Shown: positions 14,797 to 22,623 of the stretch, piece after piece
How the letters are laid out: every line of letters starts with the position of its first letter
How positions within the stretch are numbered: position 1 is the stretch's first letter
Assembly: GCF_001418565.1 (NCBI RefSeq)
Contig: NZ_LIQQ01000020.1
Span: forward strand, 1 to 53,253
Length of the DNA: 53,253 nt
Reading direction: 5' to 3'
Source: Streptomyces graminilatus
Lineage (GTDB): Bacteria; Actinomycetota; Actinomycetes; Streptomycetales; Streptomycetaceae
Notes under the pieces: generated by a model
Told to the model about the DNA's origin: nothing
Database searches by the model: none
What the model saw: only the letters and a program-made list of their open reading frames with translations
Program-made: the position numbers and the translations under genes

Positions 14797-15924
14797 ATGC
14801 GGGAGCCGGTCGAAGTGAGGCGGCAGCGGATCCTGGCCGCCGTGCGGGCGCGGGGCGCGGCCAGGGTGACCGATCTCGCCGCCGAGCTGGAGGTCTCGGT
14901 CGTCACCGTCCGCCGGGACGTGGAGGAACTCGCCCGGGAGGGCAGGCTCCGGCGCGGCCACGGCATCGCCCGCTCCATCCTCCCCGCACCCGACACCGGG
15001 CCCGCGGCGGTCACCGCTTCCGGGGACGGCGACACCGTCGCCCTGGTCGTGCCCGCCCGCCACTCCTATCTCTACGAGGCCCTGCACGGCGCCCGCCCGG
15101 TCCTGGAGGAAGCAGGTGTGCGCATCGCGCTGCACATCGCCCCGCAGGCAGCCGGCGCCGAACAGGCCCTGGTGGAGCGGGCGTTGGCGGACGGTGCCAG
15201 AGGTGTGCTGATCGCTCCCCGCTGGCGCACCCTGGCCGCCGAGGAGGCCGACGCCGAGTGGCTGTGCGGGCTCGGCGTACCGACCGTCCTGATGGAGCGC
15301 AGACCACGACCCGGCAGCGCGCTGCACGCCCTGGACTCGGTCTGCTCCGACCACTGGTACGGCGCCCTTCTCGCCGTCGAACACCTGGTGGACCTCGGCC
15401 ATCGCAGAGTTGTCTTCGCCCTCCGCGACGACAGCCCCACCGCACGGGCCCTGCGCGCGGCCGTCACCGGGATCGCCGGTGCGCATCCGGGGCTCGACGC
15501 CTGGACCCTCACCCTCAGTTCGTCCGACGGGGGCCCCGACTGCACGGCCGTCGACCTGCCCGGCGTGCTGCGCGACCTGGGCGCCACGGCGTGCCTGCTG
15601 CACGGTGACGTGGACGCGCTGATGCTGGTGCAGGACCTGGCCGCGCACGGTGTCCGGGTGCCGGAGGACTGCTCGGTCGTCGCGTACGACGATGTCGTGG
15701 CCGCCCTCGGTGGCATCCCCCTCACCGCCGTCGCCCCGCCCAAGGCGGAGGTCGGGCGGGCCGCCGCCGAACTGCTCCTGCACCGGCTGCGGGACCCGCG
15801 CGGCAGCGGAGTGGCGCCGGCGCGGCGGATCGAGCTGCTGCCGGAGCTGAAGGTGCGCGGATCGACACGGGCGCTGACCTCTCCGGCGTCGACCGTCGCG
15901 GGGTCGGTGCATGCCGACGAGTGA
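14797..15924 (+). CDS. Hybrid regulator: DeoR-type HTH plus LacI-type sugar-binding domain
   Basis: Residues 1-55 form a DeoR winged HTH: RRQRILAAVRARGAARVTDL and then LEVSVVTVRRDVEELAREGRLRR. Residues about 75-355 form a periplasmic-binding-protein-like sensor of the LacI/GalR type, with DGDTVALVVPARHSYLYEAL, GARGVLIAPRW and PEDCSVVAYDD. This hybrid is common in Streptomyces next to carbohydrate genes. The ATG follows GAAGGGGG. The gene is followed by a hydroxyacid dehydrogenase and a DUF2264 gene in the same direction. Inverted copies of one 13-base operator bracket it, so it likely controls itself and these two genes in response to a sugar. Confidence 0.88.
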   Translation: MREPVEVRRQRILAAVRARGAARVTDLAAELEVSVVTVRRDVEELAREGRLRRGHGIARSILPAPDTGPAAVTASGDGDTVALVVPARHSYLYEALHGARPVLEEAGVRIALHIAPQAAGAEQALVERALADGARGVLIAPRWRTLAAEEADAEWLCGLGVPTVLMERRPRPGSALHALDSVCSDHWYGALLAVEHLVDLGHRRVVFALRDDSPTARALRAAVTGIAGAHPGLDAWTLTLSSSDGGPDCTAVDLPGVLRDLGATACLLHGDVDALMLVQDLAAHGVRVPEDCSVVAYDDVVAALGGIPLTAVAPPKAEVGRAAAELLLHRLRDPRGSGVAPARRIELLPELKVRGSTRALTSPASTVAGSVHADE

Positions 15925-15925
15925 G

Positions 15926-15956
15926 CGTTTGATCGCTTAACTTTCTTCTGATCGTT
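15926..15956. promoter_or_regulatory. Operator copies before the dehydrogenase-DUF2264 operon
   Basis: CGTTTGATCGCTT (15926-15938) is the exact reverse complement of 14741-14753. A second, weaker TGATCGTT lies at 15949-15956. A possible -35 TTGACC (15960-15965) with AGGATT 18 bases on (15984-15989) would place the promoter just downstream. The regulator would thus act on the operon at 16031. Confidence 0.58.
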
Positions 15957-16030
15957 CTATTGACCGTTTTCCTTGCGCCGATCAGGATTTCCGTGCCGGA
16001 GTTCCCGACTTCAAGGAGTGACCGACCCGT

Positions 16031-17062
16031 ATGAGAGTGTCCTCGCCGGGCCCCGGTTTCCGTCCCCGTGCGGCCCTCGCCATGTCCCAGGAGGCCGCCG
16101 ACGCCGTCCTCGGCCCCGCCTCGCTGGCCGCCCTCGCCGCCGTCTGCGACCTCGCTCCGCTCCCGGTCCTCGACGACCTCCGCACGGACCGCGCCCGCGG
16201 GATCCTCGCCGACGCCGACCTTCTCGTCACCGGCTGGGGCTGCCCCGTACTCGACGCCGAAGTCCTCGCGTCGGCGCCCCGGTTGCGGGCGGTGGTGCAC
16301 GCGGCAGGCAGCGTCCGGCCGCATGTCACCGACGCCTGCTGGGAGCGCGGCATCGAGGTGTCGTCGGCCGCCGCCGCCAACGCACTGCCTGTTGCCGAGT
16401 ACACCCTCGCGATGATCCTGCTCACCGGCAAACAGGTCCTGGAACGGGCCCGCGCCTACGCCACCACCCGTACCCGCGACAACTGGCTGCGCACCTCCCG
16501 CACGATCGGCAACCACCACCGGACCGTGGGAATCGTCTCCGCCTCGCTGACCGGCCGCCGCGTCATCGAACTGCTGCGGCCCCACGACTTCGACGTCCTC
16601 CTGTACGACCCGTACGTCACCGCCGCCGACGCGGCCGAACTCGGAGTCGAACGCGTGGAGCTGGACGCCCTGTTCGCCCGCTCCGACACGGTCAGCCTGC
16701 ACACCCCGCTGCTGCCCGCCACCCAGGGTCTGGTGAGCCGAGCCCTGCTCGACACCATGCGTCCCGGCGCCGTACTCATCAACACCGCGCGCGGCGGCGT
16801 CGTAGACCAGGACGCCCTCACCGACGCCGTCCGGGACCGCCGTGTCCGCGCCGTCCTCGATGTCACCGACCCCGAAGTCCTGCCGCCCGACCATCCGTTG
16901 TGGGACTGCCCCGACGCATTCCTCACCCCCCACCTCGCCGGCTCCCAGGGCAACGAGTGGCGCCGCCTCGCGGAACTCGCCGTCGCCGAGACGGAGCACT
17001 GGGCATCCGGCGCGGGATTCCGCCATCCCGTACGACGCGAAAGGCTGGCCTTCCTCGCATGA
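16031..17062 (+). CDS. D-2-hydroxyacid dehydrogenase family protein
   Basis: A 343-residue NAD-dependent dehydrogenase of the D-isomer 2-hydroxyacid type. The catalytic triad is visible: Arg254 in NTARGGVVD, Glu282 in VTDPEVLPPDHPL and His301 in LTPHLAGS. The Rossmann loop (167-175) reads GIVSASLTG, so two of its expected glycines are serine. Nucleotide binding could be altered. The stop overlaps the ATG of the DUF2264 gene by four bases, so the two are coupled. The likely role is reduction or oxidation of a sugar-derived keto acid, inferred from the sugar-type regulator upstream. The ribosome site AAGGAG lies rather far (12 bases) from the ATG. Confidence 0.85.
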   Translation: MRVSSPGPGFRPRAALAMSQEAADAVLGPASLAALAAVCDLAPLPVLDDLRTDRARGILADADLLVTGWGCPVLDAEVLASAPRLRAVVHAAGSVRPHVTDACWERGIEVSSAAAANALPVAEYTLAMILLTGKQVLERARAYATTRTRDNWLRTSRTIGNHHRTVGIVSASLTGRRVIELLRPHDFDVLLYDPYVTAADAAELGVERVELDALFARSDTVSLHTPLLPATQGLVSRALLDTMRPGAVLINTARGGVVDQDALTDAVRDRRVRAVLDVTDPEVLPPDHPLWDCPDAFLTPHLAGSQGNEWRRLAELAVAETEHWASGAGFRHPVRRERLAFLA

Positions 17063-18999
17063 GCAGCAAGACCCGGACCAACAGCGGGGGCATGTCCCGC
17101 AGCAGGGGCATCCCCTTCGAACTCCCGCCCGAGGACCGCGAGTCGAGCCCCCGCACCGGCTACACCCGGGCCCACTGGGAGGCCGTGGCGGACGGGCTGC
17201 TGGCCGCCGCGTGGCGCTGGAGCACCCCCGGCGGTGCCCTCCTCGACCTGCCCGGCGCCCCGTCACGCTCGGGGGTGCGCTCCGACGGGCTCGAAGGCTA
17301 CGCCCGCACCTTCCTGGCTGCCGCCTTCCGCGTGGCGGGCGCCGGCGGGGACGACCCGCACGGCTGGCTCGACCGGTACGCCGAGGGCCTCACGGCGGGC
17401 ACCCGCACCCCCGGCCGCGACGACACCGAGTCCTGGCCGCTGATCCTCGACCACGACGTGCAGGGCCAGCCGATGGTCGAGTCGGCCTCCGTCGCCCTCG
17501 GGCTGCGGCTGACGGCGCCCTGGCTGTGGAAACGGCTCGACCCCGCCGTACAGGACCGGGCGGAGAACTGGCTGCGCGGCTCGCTGCGCCACACGCCCGC
17601 CCCGAACAACTGGTACCTCTTCCCCTTCACCGTCGCCGGATTCCTGGAGTCCGTCGGACGCGGCGACGCGGAGACGGCCCGCGCGCGTGAACGGGCCCTG
17701 GAACTGCTGGAGACCTGGTACCGGGGCGACGGCTGGTACGCCGACGGCGACGGCCGCGCCTTCGACCACTACAACGGCTGGGCCCTGCACCTCTACCCGG
17801 TGCTCGACGCCCATCTCGGCGACGACCGGGAACTGTCCGCCCTGTACGGCCCCCGTCTGCGTGACCACCTCACCGGCTTCGCGCTGATGTTCGGTGGGGA
17901 CGGTGCCCCGATCCACTTCGGCCGCTCCCTGTCGTACCGCTTCGCCGCCTCCGCCGCCGTCGGCCTCGGCGCCCTCACCGGCCACACCCCGCTCACCCCG
18001 GGCACCGGCCGCCGCCTGATCAGCGGCAGCCTCCGTCACTTCCTGGACAGGGGCGCCCTGACCGACGACGGCCTGCTGACCCTCGGCTGGCACGGCCCGC
18101 ACCCGGCCACCCTCCAGACCTACTCGGGCCCCGCGTCCCCGTACTGGGCCTCGAAGGCCTTCGTATCCCTGCTCGCCCCCGCCGACGCCCCGCTGTGGAC
18201 GGCCCGTGAGGAGTCCGCACCGGTCGAGGACGCCGACCGGGTCCTCGCGCTGCCCGCACCGGGGCTGCTGGTGCAGTCGACCCGCGCGGACGGGATCGTA
18301 CGGCTGCACAACCACGGCAGTGACCACGTCCGCCCGCACGAGGGCGAGACGGCGGCCGAGGACGACCCGCACTACGGCCGCCAGGCCTATTCGACGCACT
18401 CCGGCCCGACGGCCCTCGCCAACGTCGCCGACAACCACCTCTCCGTGGAGATCGCCGGCCGGGGGAGTGTGCGCCGCCGTATCCACCCGCTGGGCGCGGG
18501 CCACGGCGACGGCTGGGGCTGGGCCGCCTCCTGGCACCGCCCCGTCTTCACCTCCGGGCCGCCCATGGTGCCGGGGCTGAAGCTGGAAAGCGTCACGGTG
18601 GTACGAGGCCGCCACGAACTGCGCGTCCACCGTGTGACCGGCGCTCCGGCCGGGTCCCGCGTCACCCACACGGGCTGGGCGACGGGCCCCGAGGAGACGG
18701 TGAGGTCCGCGCTGCACGGCCTGCACGGCTGGACCCCGGACCCGGAGGAGGCTCGCGCCCCACAGGGCACCGCCTACACCCGCTGGGCCCTGGTCCCACG
18801 CCTGACCGGCGAGACCACCCCCGGCGGCATCTCACTCCACGTGGCCCTGGCGACGCTCACGGCGGACCCGGAACCCTTTATGCCGGGGCAGGTGGTCGCG
18901 GGCGTCGAGGTTACCGGCACAGCGATCGAGGTCCACTGGACGGGGGACGGCACCCGAACGAGGATCACCTTCGAACCCCTGACCGTGCAGCACGGCTAG
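17059..18999 (+). CDS. DUF2264 family protein
   Basis: A 646-residue soluble protein without signal peptide. The N-terminal two thirds (about 25-400) is the DUF2264 domain, a helical region rich in Trp and Tyr such as HTPAPNNWYLFPFTVAGFLE, WYRGDGWYADGDGRAFDHYN and HFGRSLSYRFAASAA. These resemble the alpha/alpha barrels of unsaturated glucuronyl hydrolases and heparinase-like lyases. The rest (about 410-640) is beta-rich. Within the domain, GRAFDHYNGWALHLYP and RSLSYRFA carry conserved polar residues that could be catalytic. It is coupled (ATGA) to the hydroxyacid dehydrogenase. A cytosolic role in breakdown of an oligosaccharide is inferred, not shown. ATG 17092 is an alternative start. Confidence 0.85.
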   Translation: MSSKTRTNSGGMSRSRGIPFELPPEDRESSPRTGYTRAHWEAVADGLLAAAWRWSTPGGALLDLPGAPSRSGVRSDGLEGYARTFLAAAFRVAGAGGDDPHGWLDRYAEGLTAGTRTPGRDDTESWPLILDHDVQGQPMVESASVALGLRLTAPWLWKRLDPAVQDRAENWLRGSLRHTPAPNNWYLFPFTVAGFLESVGRGDAETARARERALELLETWYRGDGWYADGDGRAFDHYNGWALHLYPVLDAHLGDDRELSALYGPRLRDHLTGFALMFGGDGAPIHFGRSLSYRFAASAAVGLGALTGHTPLTPGTGRRLISGSLRHFLDRGALTDDGLLTLGWHGPHPATLQTYSGPASPYWASKAFVSLLAPADAPLWTAREESAPVEDADRVLALPAPGLLVQSTRADGIVRLHNHGSDHVRPHEGETAAEDDPHYGRQAYSTHSGPTALANVADNHLSVEIAGRGSVRRRIHPLGAGHGDGWGWAASWHRPVFTSGPPMVPGLKLESVTVVRGRHELRVHRVTGAPAGSRVTHTGWATGPEETVRSALHGLHGWTPDPEEARAPQGTAYTRWALVPRLTGETTPGGISLHVALATLTADPEPFMPGQVVAGVEVTGTAIEVHWTGDGTRTRITFEPLTVQHG

Positions 19000-19003
19000 C
19001 TGT

Positions 19004-19048
19004 AAAGGGGCGCGGGGAACTGCGCGACCGGCCCCCACCGACCCGCAG
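19004..19048. repeat. Dispersed Streptomyces intergenic hairpin repeat
   Basis: The stretch begins AAAGGGGCGCGGGGAACTGC and continues through GCGACCGGCCCCCACCG. GCGC (19010-19013) pairs with GCGC (19022-19025), with outer GGGG pairing to CCCC. From memory, near-identical copies occur many times between genes in Streptomyces genomes, usually after stop codons. Here it sits between the convergent DUF2264 gene and the small gene at 19064 and probably acts as a terminator. Confidence 0.6.
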
Positions 19049-19063
19049 CCGAACAACCGACCG

Positions 19064-19270
19064 TCACGGCAACAACTTGTCCAGCGCCGCAGAACCCTCC
19101 TCCGCCAGCTTCCGCTCCGCCCAGGCAAGACTGCGCGGAGTGAGATCACGCCCCGTGGCAAGCACCAGATCCTCAGCGGAAGCGCCATGCTCCGCACCGG
19201 TGTGGAGCAGGGCGTCGGGGGTCGTGGTGTCGTCGGACGGAGAGGGCGAATCGGAGTGCTGGATCGGCAT
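19064..19270 (-). CDS. Small conserved hypothetical protein (68 residues)
   Basis: The ATG follows an excellent AAGGAGACGTC site. The first 25 residues are Ser/Asp/Thr-rich and probably disordered. The rest is helical: DALLHTGAEHGASAEDLVLA and LTPRSLAWAERKLAEEGSAA, ending DKLLP. No membrane or metal motif is seen. It lies about 90 bases after the Sua5/YciO gene start on the same strand side but reads as a separate unit. The coding call rests on ribosome site, codon use and an amphipathic C-terminal half. Function unknown. Confidence 0.66.
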   Translation of the reverse strand: MPIQHSDSPSPSDDTTTPDALLHTGAEHGASAEDLVLATGRDLTPRSLAWAERKLAEEGSAALDKLLP

Positions 19271-19363
19271 GACGTCTCCTTGCTCGACGGGCCTTCTACC
19301 ACCATGCACAGCCCACGCCCCGAGCGCACCCCGCACCGGTCCCCGTGGCCGCACAATGAGCCC

Positions 19364-19984
19364 TCACTCGAACCGTGACGTGTCTCCCGCGCCCCGGCGC
19401 ACGATCTCGGCCTCGCCGCTGGAGAAGTCGATGACGGTCGTCGGTTCCGTACCGCAGTCCCCGGAGTCGACGACCGCGTCCACGACATGGTCGAGGCGCT
19501 CCTTGATCTCCCAGCCCTGCGTCAGCGGCTCCTTCTCGTCGGGGAGCAGCAGGGTGCTGGAGAGCAGCGGCTCGCCCAGCTCGGCCAGCAGGGCCTGCGC
19601 GACCGCGTGATCGGGGATGCGTACGCCGACGGTCTTCTTCTTCGGGTGCAGCAGCTTGCGCGGCACCTCGCGGGTCGCCGGGAGGATGAAGGTGTAGCTG
19701 CCCGGCGTGGACGCCTTCACGGCGCGGAACACGTCGTTGTCGACCTGCACGAACTGGCCGAGCTGGGCGAAGTTCTGGCAGACGAGAGTGAAGTGGTGAC
19801 GGTCGTCGAGCTGCCGGATCGACCGGATGCGGTCGATGCCGTCACGGCTGCCGAGCTGGCACCCCAGCGCGAAGCAGGAGTCCGTCGGGTACGCGATCAG
19901 CGCGCCGGAGCGGATGCTGTCGGCGACCTGACTGATCGTGCGGGGCTGCGGGTTGTCGGGATGGACGTCGAAGTACCTTGCCAT
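19364..19984 (-). CDS. Sua5/YciO/YrdC-family protein (YciO type)
   Basis: A 206-residue single-domain protein of the threonylcarbamoyl-AMP synthase superfamily. Signature stretches are SGALIAYPTDSCFALGCQLG, KRSR-like positions replaced by RIRSIRQLDDRHHFTLVCQN, GSYTFILPATREVPRKLLHP, KKKTVGVRIPDH and LLSSTLLL. The KxR-SxN residues typical of true TsaC are only partly kept (RQLDDRHH). That places it nearer YciO than the essential tRNA t6A enzyme, so a direct role in t6A synthesis is uncertain. The family binds double-stranded RNA or nucleotides. It stands alone with its own ATG at 19984. Confidence 0.82.
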   Translation of the reverse strand: MARYFDVHPDNPQPRTISQVADSIRSGALIAYPTDSCFALGCQLGSRDGIDRIRSIRQLDDRHHFTLVCQNFAQLGQFVQVDNDVFRAVKASTPGSYTFILPATREVPRKLLHPKKKTVGVRIPDHAVAQALLAELGEPLLSSTLLLPDEKEPLTQGWEIKERLDHVVDAVVDSGDCGTEPTTVIDFSSGEAEIVRRGAGDTSRFE

Positions 19985-20109
19985 CCAACGAGCTTATGCC
20001 GTCGTGTCGGCGCACCCGCACACGCCCGTACCCGCAGCCGGTCGTGGGCCGTCCGCTGTCGCGGGCGAGCCGGGTGAGTAGCCGGCCGGTTCCTGGGCAC
20101 TCGGCGGCC

Positions 20110-20496
20110 ATGAACACGGCAGAAGCAGCAGCGGACGCGGGTCAGGTGCTCGCCGCGTCGGGCGACGTACGCAATGTGGCCGCCGCCTTCGCGGGCGGCC
20201 TGATCGTGGTGGCCCTGCTGATCTGGGCCGTCCGGCTGGGTATGCGGGCCAAGGACGCCGAGTCGCCGCCGCCCGGGCCGGAGGAGCATCCCAGGCTGCC
20301 GGAGACCGGGCCGGTGCGCGAGGAGCGGGAGATGCGCGAGGCCAACGAGGTGCCGCACACCCACGATGAGAGCGAGCGGCTCAATCCGCACAACCTGGCC
20401 GCCTCCGGCACGAAACGCGGCCACGACCAGACCCGCCCGCGCTGGGCGCCCGGCAACAGCGGATCCTTCGGCAGCGGCGGCTCGGGCCGCAAATGA
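20110..20496 (+). CDS. DUF6479-like single-pass membrane protein
   Basis: This 128-residue protein has a short N-terminus, one membrane helix (about 21-42: VAAAFAGGLIVVALLIWAVRLG) and a charged cytoplasmic tail of about 85 residues. The tail holds PPPGPEEHPRLPETGPVREE, HTHDESERLNPHN and a Gly/Ser-rich end. The layout matches the Streptomyces DUF6479 family as I recall it. No good ribosome site precedes the ATG at 20110, and a longer frame to 19978 has no membrane-protein character before this point. Its role is unknown. The methyltransferase gene begins 46 bases later on the same strand. Confidence 0.72.
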   Translation: MNTAEAAADAGQVLAASGDVRNVAAAFAGGLIVVALLIWAVRLGMRAKDAESPPPGPEEHPRLPETGPVREEREMREANEVPHTHDESERLNPHNLAASGTKRGHDQTRPRWAPGNSGSFGSGGSGRK

Positions 20497-20541
20497 CGTT
20501 TCTGGTGGCCCGTGTGTGACCGGCCTCATAAGGTGGGCCGC

Positions 20542-21369
20542 ATGGGGGAAACACCTGGCACCCGGCCCACCTCGGAGTTCCACGCGCGCAATTTCTCCGT
20601 GGAGGCCGTCGGACGGCTCGTGGCGGCCCTGGACGCGCAGGACGGGGCCGACGGCGTACGGCGGCTGCGTGCCTGGGCGCAGAGCGTGCTCGACCCACGA
20701 CCGGGCGAACACGTGCTCGACGTGGGCAGCGGCACGGGATCGCAGACCCTGGCCCTGGCGGCGGCTGTCGGTCCGTCCGGCGACGCGGTGGGCGTCGACG
20801 CGAATCCGGCGCTGCGCGAGGTCGCCGAGCAGCGGGCGGCGGCGGCCGGCAGTACGGCCCGCTTCCTGGACGGCGACGCGCACGCCCTTCCGCTGCCTGA
20901 CGCCTCGGTGGACGTGGTCTGGTGCGAGCGGCTGTTGCAGCATCTGTCCGAACCGGACAAGGCCGTCGGCGAGATCGCGCGGGTCCTGCGCCCCGGCGGA
21001 CGCGTGGTGCTCATCGACTCGGACTGGGCGACCGCCCTCCTGCACCCCGGTGCCCCTGACGCGGTGGCGGCCCTCATGGCGGGAGCCCTGGCCGCCGCGG
21101 CCAACCCGTACTCCGGACGACGGCTCCCGGACCAGCTGTCCGCCGCGGGGCTGGTCATCGACGACCAGGGCTCGCAGGCACTGCTCCAGGACAGTACGGC
21201 GGTGCCCTGGCCCCTGATCCGCATGATGGGCGAGTCGGCCGTGCGGCGCGGACTGATGACCGACGAGCAGCGCGACCTGCTGTACGCGGAGCTGACCGGG
21301 GCGGCGGAGCGCGGCGCACTGCACATGTCGGTGACGATGTTCGCCGCGGTCGCCCACCGCCCCGCCTGA
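20542..21369 (+). CDS. Class I SAM-dependent methyltransferase
   Basis: A 275-residue protein whose Rossmann motif I is VLDVGSGTGSQTLALA (about 57-72), followed by acidic loop GVDANPALREVAEQ and motif IV DVVWCERLLQHL. Further on are the post-motif RVLRPGGRVVLIDSDW and a C-terminal substrate domain. The LLQHLSEPDKAVGEI region is the UbiE/arsenite-methyltransferase style seen in small-molecule methyltransferases. The ATG at 20542 follows AAGGTGGGCCGC. No biosynthetic cluster surrounds it, so the acceptor is unknown. Confidence 0.85.
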   Translation: MGETPGTRPTSEFHARNFSVEAVGRLVAALDAQDGADGVRRLRAWAQSVLDPRPGEHVLDVGSGTGSQTLALAAAVGPSGDAVGVDANPALREVAEQRAAAAGSTARFLDGDAHALPLPDASVDVVWCERLLQHLSEPDKAVGEIARVLRPGGRVVLIDSDWATALLHPGAPDAVAALMAGALAAAANPYSGRRLPDQLSAAGLVIDDQGSQALLQDSTAVPWPLIRMMGESAVRRGLMTDEQRDLLYAELTGAAERGALHMSVTMFAAVAHRPA

Positions 21370-21483
21370 CCTGCCCCCGAGGCGGACGGCCGGGGTGTCC
21401 GCGCACGTCCGGCATGCGGCCGGGGGCGGGTCGTGGTCCGCTGTGAGGCCGAGGCGTACGACGACGGACCCTGTGGCGGTGCG

Positions 21484-22146
21484 ATGTGCTGGAGTGCGAC
21501 GGCCGATCTGGTGGCGGGTGCGGGCATCGCCGCCGTGGGCGTGGCGAGCGTGGCGATGGTGGCCCGGGCGGGCCGGGGGCGTGATCTGCCGCTGGCCGCG
21601 CTGCCGTTGCTCCTGGGCGCGCACCAGATCGTCGAGTCCCTGGTGTGGCACGCGGACGGCGGATCCGGTCCGGCGACCCTGTTCTGGGCCGTCATCGCCC
21701 TTCCGCTCCTCCCTCTGTGGGTGCCGGCGGCCGTCCTGTGCGCGGCGCCCACGAGTGCGAGACACCGACTGCTGCTGCCGCTGGCCGTGGGCATCGTGAC
21801 CAGCGCCGTACTCGCGTACAGCCTGGCGACCCATGAGGTGACGGCCGGCATCCGCGACCACACGGTCGGATACGGCATCGACCTGTCCCACCCCGCACCG
21901 CTCGTCACGGGCTATCTGCTGGCCACGGTCGGCTCCCTGCTGCTGTCAGGCGACCGCCGGCTGGTGCTGTTCGGACTCCTGGCCGGGGCGGGCGCGCCGG
22001 TGTGCTGGGCGCTGTGGCGACTGGAGTTCGTGTCGACCTGGTGCGCCCTCGCGGCGCTCTGCTCCCTGGCCCTGCTGGGCTGGGCCCGCCGAGGAGGCCG
22101 TCCGGTACGACCTGGGTACGGAGGCCGTGGTGTGGAGAGGGGGTGA
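21484..22146 (+). CDS. DUF6629-like multi-pass membrane protein
   Basis: A 220-residue protein that begins MCWSATADLVAGAGIAAVG, a start typical of DUF6629 as I recall it. Seven hydrophobic segments are visible, including LPLAALPLLLGAHQIVESLV, LFWAVIALPLLPLWVPAAVL and LLPLAVGIVTSAVLAYSLAT. The HQIVESLVW motif holds a buried His and Glu that may be functional. The C-terminus is a short basic tail. The ATG at 21484 is chosen over 21433 because the conserved N-terminus begins there. Function unknown. The DUF1232 gene follows on the same strand after 60 bases. Confidence 0.75.
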   Translation: MCWSATADLVAGAGIAAVGVASVAMVARAGRGRDLPLAALPLLLGAHQIVESLVWHADGGSGPATLFWAVIALPLLPLWVPAAVLCAAPTSARHRLLLPLAVGIVTSAVLAYSLATHEVTAGIRDHTVGYGIDLSHPAPLVTGYLLATVGSLLLSGDRRLVLFGLLAGAGAPVCWALWRLEFVSTWCALAALCSLALLGWARRGGRPVRPGYGGRGVERG

Positions 22147-22206
22147 AGGGGCAGTCGAAGGGTAGGAAAGTCAGGACAGAGGCGGATTCGGCACAGCGGA
22201 GGGGCG

Positions 22207-22536
22207 ATGGATTCCACCACGACAGTGATCCTGATCATCGGGGTCCTGGCCGCGGCGGCGCTGGCCGTGGCGGGCACCCTGCTGGTCCGGCTCGTCCGCA
22301 CCCGCCGGGATCTGCGCCGCGCGGGCCTGCCGACCGGCTCGCGCTGGGTCTTCTGGGGCGCGGTCGCCTACCTGGTCCTCCCGACCGACCTCCTGCCCGA
22401 TCCCGTCTACCTCGACGACATCGGCGTACTCCTGCTGGCGCTGCGCAGCATGCGCAACCAGGCACGGGAGTTCGGTATCGAAATCGACGGGATGCCCGAA
22501 TCCACTCCGGTCGGCCGTACGGACAAAACCTGGTGA
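22207..22536 (+). CDS. DUF1232 (YkvA-like) membrane protein
   Basis: The protein has 109 residues. An N-terminal helix (about 7-27) is followed by a basic loop RLVRTRRDLRRAGL and the DUF1232 core AVAYLVLPTDLLPDPVYLDD then IGVLLLALRSM. The PTDLLPD turn between two short helices is the family hallmark. The ATG follows GGAGGGGCG. It is convergent with the reductase gene at 22624, with a strong terminator between. The family has no established biochemical role. Confidence 0.82.
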   Translation: MDSTTTVILIIGVLAAAALAVAGTLLVRLVRTRRDLRRAGLPTGSRWVFWGAVAYLVLPTDLLPDPVYLDDIGVLLLALRSMRNQAREFGIEIDGMPESTPVGRTDKTW

Positions 22537-22566
22537 GCACGGACAGAACGTGATGACGAACGACAA

Positions 22567-22600
22567 GGGCCCGGCTCGCGTCACCCCGCGAGCCGGGCCC
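22567..22600. terminator. Bidirectional terminator hairpin, 14-bp perfect stem
   Basis: GGGCCCGGCTCGCG (22567-22580) pairs perfectly with CGCGAGCCGGGCCC (22587-22600) around the loop TCACCC. It lies between the convergent DUF1232 and reductase genes. Confidence 0.85.
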
Positions 22601-22623
22601 TGTCACCGCTGCTGCGGCCCCGC

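Noticed and set aside
15973..17058. In-frame upstream extension of the DUF2264 gene
   Set aside because: It covers the dehydrogenase gene in another frame and is Arg/Pro-rich. The DUF2264 homology begins after ATG 17059.
19897..21891. 664-codon open frame on the minus strand
   Set aside because: It is antisense to the DUF6479, methyltransferase and DUF6629 genes, and the composition is that of a shadow frame.
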